This document shows positions 17,547 through 24,727 of a stretch of 64,000 nt of DNA, one piece after another (the stretch's first letter is position 1; every line of letters starts with the position of its first letter). Where the stretch lies: NCBI RefSeq assembly GCF_003403035.1, contig NZ_QURN01000012.1, positions 1-64,000 on the forward strand, given 5' to 3'. The notes below the pieces were generated by a model. The model was not told the origin of the DNA and made no database searches. It saw nothing but the letters and a program-made list of their open reading frames with translations. A program made the position numbers and the translations under genes. The DNA comes from Mesorhizobium denitrificans. GTDB lineage: Bacteria > Pseudomonadota > Alphaproteobacteria > Rhizobiales > Rhizobiaceae.

Positions 17547-19751
17547 TCAGTCGTCCTTGTCCTTGCCCGGCGTCTCATTGCCCTGGAAGTTACGGAATGA
17601 CATGCCACCGGCGCTGCCGAGGTTCTCGATCGGCAGACCGAGATCCTTCATCAGCCCGTCTACGAACGCGACCTGCGTGCGGTACTTCATGGCGGAATTG
17701 ACGACGCGGTCTGTCATGTTGCCACTGCCGCCTCCGCCAGCGCCGCCCTCGCCGCCAACCATTTCCGACGGGCTGTTGATGCCCGGCAGACCGTCGACCT
17801 GAAGAATCTTGATCGAGTCGATGTTTTCCATCGGCTTGACCGTCTCGCGGATAATGCTCGGCAGGTTGCGCACGAGGTTCTCGTAGATCGCGCTGCGCCG
17901 GCTGGCGTCGTTGCGCATGTTCTCGGACTCGTTGAGGAGCTTCTGGCCCTCGGCATCCTTGGCGTAACGGACTTCAGCGGCATTCGCCTCAGCGATTTCG
18001 GCCAGTGCGCGGAACTCGGCAGCTTCCTTGTCCGCACGCGCGGCCGCAGTAACGCGCTGGGCGTCGCGCTCGGTACGCGATGCCGATTGAATCATCTCGA
18101 TCCGCTTGACGCGGCCCGCGACTTCTTCCTCCCGTGCGCTGTTGATCTGCTCCTCAAGCTCGGCCTGACGCTTGAGCGCCTTCGCGGCTTCGGTCTTCGC
18201 AACAGCTTCCTCTATCGACTTGTTGATGACCGCGATCAGGCGATCCTTGTCGACGATCTCAACTTCTTTCTGCTGTTCTATCTCAAACTTGTCGACGAAT
18301 TTGCGCGCAGCGATCCGCAACTCGTCCACTTCGCGGTTTGCCACGATGGCCGCGTCTTCGATGTTCTGAAAAGCCTTTGTTTCCGCGAGCTTGATCTTCT
18401 GATTCTTCGCTATCTCCTGATGAACGATCTCCTCGTCCCTCTTCAGGCGCTCCATATCGACATTGTAGCGCTTGGCGATGCGAGCTTTTTCCTCTTCAGC
18501 ATCGGCAAGCTCGTTCGAGATATTGATCTCCTTTTCCTTTTCGACCGCCATAAGCTCAATCACCTTATCGGTCTCGATGCGCTGGCTTTCCACTTCACGC
18601 TGGCTTTCGAGCCTTGCCTGATCGATTGCCGCAGTCGAACTCGTCTCGCTGATCGCAATTTCCTGACGGGACCGGATCTCGGATTCCTTTACCTGCTGCT
18701 CGTTTTCAATGCGCTGCGCTTCGACCTGGCGCTTGCTCGTGATGCGTTGCAAGTCGAGGTCGCGCTTCGAATTGATCGCCGTCAGCTCAGTCTCCTGCTG
18801 ACGCTGGATTTCGAGGGCGCGAACCTCGTTGGTCATGGAGATACGCTCAGACTCGACCGCCCGATCTTTGGCAATACGAAGCCGCTCGGACTCCTGCTCG
18901 CTGCGGATCTTTGCGGTGGTAATATTGATGGTGGACGTCGAGCGTTCAGATTCGATCTCGGCGAGTTGATTGGCGCGGCGCACCTCGATTGCCTGAGACT
19001 GCTCAAGGCGCGCGTATTCCAGGTCGCGATCAATCTCCAGCGCGCGCTGCTCAGTCTCATAATCCTTGAGCTTGATGCTCAGGCGCGACTCGTTCTCGAT
19101 CTTGTTGCGCAGCTGGCGCCGCTCCTCGATCTGTTCGGTGAGCTGCGTCAGACCTTCGGCATCGAACGCGTTAGAGGGATCGAACACCGATATGCTGGAC
19201 TGGTTAAGGCTGGTCAGAGAGGCGTTGTCGAGTTCCAGTCCGTTCGAGCCAAGACTTTTCGAAGCAAGCTCGGAAACCTCGTGCATATACTTGCCACGGT
19301 TCGCGTGGATCTCCTCCATGGTCATCGTCGAGGCGATTGCCGACATCGCATCGATGAACCGGCCCTGGACGACTTCCTTGAGCGCCGCCGGATCCTGCGT
19401 CCGTTCACCAAGAGTACGCGCCGCTATCGAAACGCCCTCTTTCGACGGGATCACCCGAACAAAGAACTCTGCGACAATGTCGATGCGCATCTTGTTCTTG
19501 GTGATGAGCGATTGTTCGCCTACCCGCTTAATTTCCACCGGGATGGCGTTCATGTTCACCCGTGTGATGTCGTGCACGATCGGGATGATGAGGGCACCGC
19601 CGCCCATCACTACCCTTTCCCCACCTAAACCGGTGCGGACGAAAGACTGGTCCTTTGAGGAGTGCCGGTAGAGCCAGTGAAGTAGGTAGACAAGGATCGC
19701 GATGACTATCGTTATGAGGATAACGATGGCGATGACGTCGGCGCCGTTCAT
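17547..19751 (-). CDS. Flotillin-like SPFH protein
   Basis: This is a 734-residue flotillin. It has one N-terminal membrane helix (about 5-30, IAIVILITIVIAILVYLL) and a band-7/SPFH domain (about 35-230, with FVRTGLGGERVVMGGGALIIPI). A very long Glu/Arg/Lys-rich coiled coil follows (about 240-620), then a Gly-rich C-terminal tail (GGEGGAGGGGSG). The ATG at 19751 has GGAGG seven bases upstream; an in-frame start at 19784 would precede it. Flotillins form membrane microdomain scaffolds. It lies directly after the rhodopsin-like gene and before two membrane-protein genes, so a scaffold for these membrane partners is a reasonable inference. The coiled coil is longer than in the common roughly 500-residue bacterial flotillins. 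Confidence 0.85.
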   Translation of the reverse strand: MNGADVIAIVILITIVIAILVYLLHWLYRHSSKDQSFVRTGLGGERVVMGGGALIIPIVHDITRVNMNAIPVEIKRVGEQSLITKNKMRIDIVAEFFVRVIPSKEGVSIAARTLGERTQDPAALKEVVQGRFIDAMSAIASTMTMEEIHANRGKYMHEVSELASKSLGSNGLELDNASLTSLNQSSISVFDPSNAFDAEGLTQLTEQIEERRQLRNKIENESRLSIKLKDYETEQRALEIDRDLEYARLEQSQAIEVRRANQLAEIESERSTSTINITTAKIRSEQESERLRIAKDRAVESERISMTNEVRALEIQRQQETELTAINSKRDLDLQRITSKRQVEAQRIENEQQVKESEIRSRQEIAISETSSTAAIDQARLESQREVESQRIETDKVIELMAVEKEKEINISNELADAEEEKARIAKRYNVDMERLKRDEEIVHQEIAKNQKIKLAETKAFQNIEDAAIVANREVDELRIAARKFVDKFEIEQQKEVEIVDKDRLIAVINKSIEEAVAKTEAAKALKRQAELEEQINSAREEEVAGRVKRIEMIQSASRTERDAQRVTAAARADKEAAEFRALAEIAEANAAEVRYAKDAEGQKLLNESENMRNDASRRSAIYENLVRNLPSIIRETVKPMENIDSIKILQVDGLPGINSPSEMVGGEGGAGGGGSGNMTDRVVNSAMKYRTQVAFVDGLMKDLGLPIENLGSAGGMSFRNFQGNETPGKDKDD

Positions 19752-19806
19752 GGGTAGTCCTCCACTATTTCCGTGGCGCGCCAAGGCAGCGCCGAACTGG
19801 TGTTGC

Positions 19807-20496
19807 CTAGAAGCGCTCCTCGCCGGCGACGGCGAGAACGATCAGCGAAACTGCGATAAGATTGACGAGGTCTGCTACTGTGTAGAGCACGATGACGCTT
19901 GGCACGTGGCCGGCGCCGATAACGACATCCACAAAATGCAGGATCGGATATATGGCCCAGCCGATCGTCATGATCAGGCGAACCCAGAAGTAACCGAGAC
20001 GGATTGGGCGGCTCGACTTTCGAACGACCTCAGCCATGGCGCCGAAATACATCTCACCCAGAATATAGAGCCAGAAGGCAATCGACAGCAGCACGCCAAG
20101 TGTCGGATTGAATATCTGCGCGTCGCCGAGGTAGCGGGACAGAACCATCAGGATCGCCGCTGCTCCAGTACGCCAGAACACACCAGACGGTACTGCCCCG
20201 CTGATACGCGCGAAGAAGAAGACCGAGCAGATCTGCAGCGGTTGGACCACGAACCAGGCGACATACCTCGTTGCCGGGGTTAGCTGATGACCGGTAAGCC
20301 ACAGGTTCAGTGCCGACTGGTAGACCAGACCGGAGGCAAGCAGCGCGACTGCCGATAGCGCGACGGGGACGCGCCACCGCTCCGATGTCCAACTGAGCCC
20401 GAGCATCGTCAGCACGGCTGTCGCAAGCGTCGCAACGGTTGCAACGCTAAGCGCGGTGCTGGTGACGTCGCTCGATGAGAAAAGGGTTTGGAACAT
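19807..20496 (-). CDS. Proteorhodopsin homologue lacking the retinal-binding lysine
   Basis: This 229-residue seven-helix protein aligns by eye with green proteorhodopsin along its length. Helix C reads R77-Y-V-A80-W81 where proteorhodopsin has RYIDW; helix F has G-W180-A-I-Y-P184, identical to GWAIYP; helix G reads Y-T-V-A-D209-L-V-N-L213 where proteorhodopsin has YNLADFVNK. The Schiff-base lysine is therefore Leu213 (codon CTT, 19858-19860), the proton-acceptor Asp is Ala80, and the donor Glu position is Ser91, while Asp209 is kept. It cannot bind retinal covalently in the usual way or pump protons by the known mechanism. No retinal-synthesis gene is visible in the window. The start has AGGGGAGA upstream. 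It lies 9 bp after an ABC permease and is followed by a flotillin. A sensory, structural or ligand-binding role is possible. Confidence 0.85.
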   Translation of the reverse strand: MFQTLFSSSDVTSTALSVATVATLATAVLTMLGLSWTSERWRVPVALSAVALLASGLVYQSALNLWLTGHQLTPATRYVAWFVVQPLQICSVFFFARISGAVPSGVFWRTGAAAILMVLSRYLGDAQIFNPTLGVLLSIAFWLYILGEMYFGAMAEVVRKSSRPIRLGYFWVRLIMTIGWAIYPILHFVDVVIGAGHVPSVIVLYTVADLVNLIAVSLIVLAVAGEERF

Positions 20497-20505
20497 GTGT
20501 CTCCC

Positions 20506-21915
20506 CTAGACTTGCGCCCTGATGTGCGGGGCGCGGCCATACAGCGCGACCATCGGCAGGATCAGGAGGCCAAAGATGAATTGTTGCCACTCGTATTTTA
20601 GGCCGATGCCAATCAGGAACGAGCTGAGAACCTGTAAAACCAAAACACCGATGACAGTGTATCCATAGCCACCAAGACCCCCCATGAGCGAGGTGCCGCC
20701 GATGACCACGGCTGCCAGAGTCGTGAAGAGATACTGGTCGCCGACGCCGATGAACCCGCCCCCGCTCCAGCCGAGAAGCAGTGAACCCGTGAGCGCCGCC
20801 GAGATTCCGCTGATGGTGTAGGCCAGCGTCCAGTATTTGAACTCGGAGATGCCAATCAGCTTGGCCGAGCGGCGATTGCCGCCAAGTGCATAGATGTGTC
20901 GTCCGTAGGCAGTATATCGCAATCCGACAATCACGATGATCGCGAGCACGATCCAGAGAATAATGGTTGGTGGAACCGAGAGGCCGAACGTCTTGCCGTT
21001 CATGGCGGCCAGATTCTGCAACCACTTCGGAACCGGCGCAAAGACGTTGCCGCTGAAGGACGAGCCGATGCTTGTAAGAATCTGGACAAGACCGGCAACG
21101 GCGAAGCCCATTCCGAGTGTCAGGATCAATGCCTGCCCCTGCAGGCGGTAGGAAAGCACGCCGTTCAGGAAGCCGATTCCACCACCGATGATCAACACGA
21201 AGCAGAACGCCAGCCATGGCGGCACCCCGAGACTGACGAGAAACAGCAGCCCGATGTTGGATGCTCCGATCACGAAAGGAATGGAAAGATCAAGACCGCC
21301 GAGCAGCGCGACGAGGGTCTGGCCAATGCATGCGATGCCGAGAAAGGCTGCGAACAGCAGGATTGCACGGATATTCGCAGCCGAAAGGAAACCGCTGATC
21401 GTGAAGGAACTGATGACGATGAGCGCCAGAAGCACGATCAGGCCGATGAATGCACTGCGGCCATGCGAGAAGCGGTTGCTGACCTTGAACGCGAACACCA
21501 GGATCGCTTCCAGCAGCAGGAACGCGATGAGGTTGCCGAGTGTGCGGAAGGTCGGCACGGTTGCCGTGATCAACAGGTAGACGATCAGCATCGTCACCAT
21601 GACGACGATCACAATTCTGTTGTTGGCCCAGAGGGAGCGCGGCCCCTCTGCCGTTTCGTTGGTTGCTTCGGGAGTCGCGGTTGCGTCCAGCCGTCCCTCG
21701 AAGATGACCGCGATATAGTTCAGCAGCCCAAACAGGATTGCGACGAGCACGACCGTATAAAGGATAACCTGTTGCGCGCTGATGCCCTGCCAGAATCCCA
21801 GCCCGAAGCCGATGGCGCCGACAATGAAGGTGAGCGCCAGATTGAGCCAGACAAGGGCGCGAGAGCGCGGAATGAAAGCAGAGCTGCTGCGCGCGGGCAA
21901 ATAGGTCTGGCTCAT
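20506..21915 (-). CDS. ABC transporter permease, ribose/xylose type
   Basis: A 469-residue inner-membrane permease of the BPD_transp_2 family (RbsC/XylH-like). It has an extra N-terminal helix pair (about 20-70) and a hydrophilic loop before the conserved core. The core carries GGLDLSIPFVIGASNI, TLGMGFAVAGLVQ, YALGGNRRSAKLIGI and the glycine-rich IGGTSLMGGLGGYGYTVIG. Its start overlaps the stop of the preceding permease by 4 bp, so the two form a heterodimeric translocation pore. The family imports sugars, autoinducer-2, inositol and related polar solutes; sequence alone does not identify the ligand. Confidence 0.9.
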   Translation of the reverse strand: MSQTYLPARSSSAFIPRSRALVWLNLALTFIVGAIGFGLGFWQGISAQQVILYTVVLVAILFGLLNYIAVIFEGRLDATATPEATNETAEGPRSLWANNRIVIVVMVTMLIVYLLITATVPTFRTLGNLIAFLLLEAILVFAFKVSNRFSHGRSAFIGLIVLLALIVISSFTISGFLSAANIRAILLFAAFLGIACIGQTLVALLGGLDLSIPFVIGASNIGLLFLVSLGVPPWLAFCFVLIIGGGIGFLNGVLSYRLQGQALILTLGMGFAVAGLVQILTSIGSSFSGNVFAPVPKWLQNLAAMNGKTFGLSVPPTIILWIVLAIIVIVGLRYTAYGRHIYALGGNRRSAKLIGISEFKYWTLAYTISGISAALTGSLLLGWSGGGFIGVGDQYLFTTLAAVVIGGTSLMGGLGGYGYTVIGVLVLQVLSSFLIGIGLKYEWQQFIFGLLILPMVALYGRAPHIRAQV

Positions 21916-23285
21916 GGCGAGACTCCCGACGATTGCTGGGGCGGCGAAACGCTGTCGGCATGGGTCTGCTCACCCACGACGAAAAAGAGCAGCAGGATCA
22001 GCCCGCCGATAAAGACGTACATGAAAGCGCCGAAACGAACTGCGGCGGCTTCAGCAACGATCATACGCGCCGTGAAGACCAGAACCGCGAGTGCGGCGAC
22101 CCCGATCATCGCCATGCGCTGGATCGGGCTTAGATCGACGAACCCTAAAACCCCACCATCTGCAATCGGGAGCAGGAAATACCCCGCCGCACCAGTGGCC
22201 GCTGGCTTAGCCGCACCTGCGGCAGCATCCGCCAGCACATATGCGTCGTAGGTGCTGACTTGCAGCATGATGCCGACGACAATCGCACCGAGAACGATGA
22301 AGGCGGCGAAGGGTGAAATAAAGTAGAGATAGCGCCCGATCACCGGCACCAGCAGCGTCAGCAACAGCGACAGCACGAGGATCAGACCATAGAAAAGCTG
22401 CGTGACGAAGGCTTGCGTTGCGCCGAAGTTGAAGGTCGCGAGTACATAGCCGATGAGGAAGAGATTCACCGCCCCCAAAAGCGCACCCGTCACGCCGCCG
22501 CGTCCGCCCGACAGGCTCACGCCGCCAAGCACCAGAGCCGTGACCGCAGTAAGCGTCATCGTCGTGCCCTGGGTCGGGTCGCCGGATGCGATGAGCGCTG
22601 TGTAGCAGATCGCCCCCAGACCAACGAATATACCGGCGATGATATGCGCGCCAACCCGGACAAGGTTGATGCGAACGCCACTCGTATAGGCCGCACGCTC
22701 GTCATAACCCATCAGGCGAAGGTTCGAATAGAAGGAGGTGACTGTGAAAAGCAGCCAGCCGCCAATCGCCAGTAGGAGAAGGAGGAGGACCGGCGAGAAT
22801 ATCGTCGTACCCACGCCCCACGATAACATCCACTCCGGTGCTGAACCGCCGGGGCGCGGAAGGATGACGAGATTGATGCCGGTCAACGCAAGGAATCCGC
22901 TGAGCGCAACGATAATCGGCTGGACGCGCACGAAGATGATGATGAGGGCGAAAAGCAGTTGATAGAGGACACCTATACCGATCGCGACGAAGAACACGCC
23001 GAAGGGACCGGTGACCACCTCCAGGCCATTCAACCTGACCAGTGATACGTTGATAAAGGCCAGTAGCGGGCCGACTGCCAGATCGACAGTGCCTCGTCCC
23101 GCCACTGCGAGAGACATCAATGAGAACGTCGCGAAAATCAACGGGGCCGCCACGATGATCGCGCTGCCGAAGCCCGCCATTGAGACGAGATTCGGCCCCC
23201 TGATAACCGCCGTGCCCAAGAGCAAGGCGATCAGCAGGATCGGCACGAGCAGGTAGGTGTTTTGTGAACCCCTGGACTGCGACAT
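21912..23285 (-). CDS. ABC transporter permease, ribose/xylose type
   Basis: A 457-residue permease of the same family as its downstream neighbour, with GRGTVDLAVGPLLAFINV, VRVQPIIVALSGFLALTGI, YDERAAYTSGVRINLVRVG and LGGVSLSGGRGGVTGALLG. Two additional C-terminal hydrophobic segments (about 385-450), separated by a Pro/Ala-rich loop, extend it beyond the usual 320-350 residues. It starts 23 bp after the alpha/beta hydrolase stop and overlaps the second permease by 4 bp. Together with the binding protein and fused ATPase it makes a complete importer. Confidence 0.9.
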   Translation of the reverse strand: MSQSRGSQNTYLLVPILLIALLLGTAVIRGPNLVSMAGFGSAIIVAAPLIFATFSLMSLAVAGRGTVDLAVGPLLAFINVSLVRLNGLEVVTGPFGVFFVAIGIGVLYQLLFALIIIFVRVQPIIVALSGFLALTGINLVILPRPGGSAPEWMLSWGVGTTIFSPVLLLLLLAIGGWLLFTVTSFYSNLRLMGYDERAAYTSGVRINLVRVGAHIIAGIFVGLGAICYTALIASGDPTQGTTMTLTAVTALVLGGVSLSGGRGGVTGALLGAVNLFLIGYVLATFNFGATQAFVTQLFYGLILVLSLLLTLLVPVIGRYLYFISPFAAFIVLGAIVVGIMLQVSTYDAYVLADAAAGAAKPAATGAAGYFLLPIADGGVLGFVDLSPIQRMAMIGVAALAVLVFTARMIVAEAAAVRFGAFMYVFIGGLILLLFFVVGEQTHADSVSPPQQSSGVSP

Positions 23286-23308
23286 CGAACGTTAGCCTGA
23301 CAACCTGA

Positions 23309-24265
23309 TCAGCTGAAATCGACGACGCGGCGGCCGTCGGCAGCCTTGTCGCGACCGGCGGGGCGCGGATCGGATGAGCCGGTTCGGCTCTGGATCGCAC
23401 CGCGTTGTCCACGCCGCTCCGGATCGTTGCTGATGATCTTGTTCAGCACCGGCGTCACGACGCCCTTGAACTTCACCGGGTCTTCCGAAGTTGGGAAGTG
23501 GCCACCGCTGAAGATCACAACTTCCGAGTTCTTGACCTTCTCGGCTGTGCGTTGGGTCATTTCCGGCGTGCAGGCGAAATCATAGTCACCGGTCAGGAAA
23601 TAGATCGGCACCTTGCCGGAGATTTTGTGGACCTGATCCCGGATATCGGAGTCGACGCTGTAGAAAAACAGATCGCCCTTGAAAACGCCGGGACCACCCT
23701 GCGCATAGTACCAGGCCGTCTCGTAGCGGTAATCGTCCGGCGATTCAGGGGACATAAGCCCGAGCATGCAGGTCGAGATCGCGTCGCCGCCGTGAATTTC
23801 GGGATGATGCAGCGGATCGATCCACCAGCCGGGTGAATAATCACAGCCTTCCAGCGAGATCAGCGCCGAGAACTCATTCTCGTGCTTGAGTGCGAGCCAA
23901 AGGCAGACATTGCCGCCCATCGACTGGCCCATGATAACCGGCTTCTTCAGGTCGAGCGCCCGGCAGAACGCAACGATGAAATCGCAATAGAAGCGGGTCG
24001 TCAGCTTGTACTCGTCCTCCATGAGATGAAAGTCGGAGGGCGGCAGCGATTTGCCGTGCCATGGCAAGTCGAATGCAATGACGCGGAAGTTCTGGGTCAT
24101 GTCGGGATCGCAGAGTTGGTGCCGATATTCGCGCGCATCGGCACCCGCGGTGTGGAGGCAGACCAGCGGAATGCCTTCGCCGTTCTCCTCGTAATAGGTG
24201 CGGTAGGTTTTGCCCTCGCACTGGACGTAAACATAACGTCCGACAATAGGATCGTGTGTGTTCAT
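23309..24265 (-). CDS. Alpha/beta-hydrolase
   Basis: The 318 residues show a full alpha/beta-hydrolase fold: oxyanion-hole region LVCLHTAGADAREYR, nucleophile elbow G-Q-S-M-G-G in VIMGQSMGGNVCLW, acid region LTGDYDFACTPE and catalytic histidine in SGGHFPTSEDP. There is no signal peptide, so it acts in the cytoplasm. Its place inside the importer operon suggests it cleaves an ester or similar bond in the imported compound. The C-terminal 40 residues are a basic, disordered-looking tail ending DGRRVVDFS, which resembles DGRPVPRVVNF in the linker of the ABC ATPase-PEBP fusion of the same operon. Confidence 0.85.
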   Translation of the reverse strand: MNTHDPIVGRYVYVQCEGKTYRTYYEENGEGIPLVCLHTAGADAREYRHQLCDPDMTQNFRVIAFDLPWHGKSLPPSDFHLMEDEYKLTTRFYCDFIVAFCRALDLKKPVIMGQSMGGNVCLWLALKHENEFSALISLEGCDYSPGWWIDPLHHPEIHGGDAISTCMLGLMSPESPDDYRYETAWYYAQGGPGVFKGDLFFYSVDSDIRDQVHKISGKVPIYFLTGDYDFACTPEMTQRTAEKVKNSEVVIFSGGHFPTSEDPVKFKGVVTPVLNKIISNDPERRGQRGAIQSRTGSSDPRPAGRDKAADGRRVVDFS

Positions 24266-24287
24266 CTTGGTTCTCCTGTCGGCGTTT

Positions 24288-24692
24288 TCAGACTTGGCGC
24301 ATCAGGGCGAGCATGCGCGAGAGCGTTTTGAGGTGCTGCCAGAACGGAAGCGTGTTGCCCTCGATCGACAGCTGCTTGTGAAGCGGGTGAGCCATTGCCC
24401 AGATGTCGTTGAACATCGGCGGTGGGACCGGTTGGCTGAATTTCGACCAGGCGCTGGCAGGCGCCTTCAAGGCGAAATCGTAGCCCATGTCGCTCGGCGA
24501 AAGGCCTTCGGCGATACGCTGGATCTTGCCCCCGGCGACGACGATCAGATACTCGATTTCATCGATTCCAAGCACGAAACGCCCGGTGAAAAAGCGACCC
24601 GTGACCGGCAGGATGCGATCGTTGTTGACGATGCGAGCCCACCGTTCGAGCCATTCGAGATCCAACCCTTTTCTGTTGGAATACTTGCTCAT
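24288..24692 (-). CDS. Small SCP2-like (sterol carrier-type) protein
   Basis: A 134-residue soluble protein. The pattern of a beta-rich start (GRFFTGRFVLGIDEIEYLIVVAGGKIQRI), then DFALKAPASAWSKFSQP and a helical end (LSIEGNTLPFWQHLKTLSRML), resembles SCP2 sterol-binding-like domains, in which a beta sheet with a hydrophobic groove is followed by an SIEGD-like motif. The family call is tentative. It lies between the ABC ATPase and the hydrolase, with short gaps, and could bind or carry a hydrophobic intermediate of the imported substrate. Confidence 0.6.
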   Translation of the reverse strand: MSKYSNRKGLDLEWLERWARIVNNDRILPVTGRFFTGRFVLGIDEIEYLIVVAGGKIQRIAEGLSPSDMGYDFALKAPASAWSKFSQPVPPPMFNDIWAMAHPLHKQLSIEGNTLPFWQHLKTLSRMLALMRQV

Positions 24693-24727
24693 GCAGTCCT
24701 CCTGTATTCACATGACGAGAGCCCGGG

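Noticed and set aside
18087-19628. 513 aa plus-strand ORF antisense to the flotillin
   Set aside because: A shadow of the codon-biased flotillin coding sequence; leucine/arginine/aspartate-rich artefact without domains.
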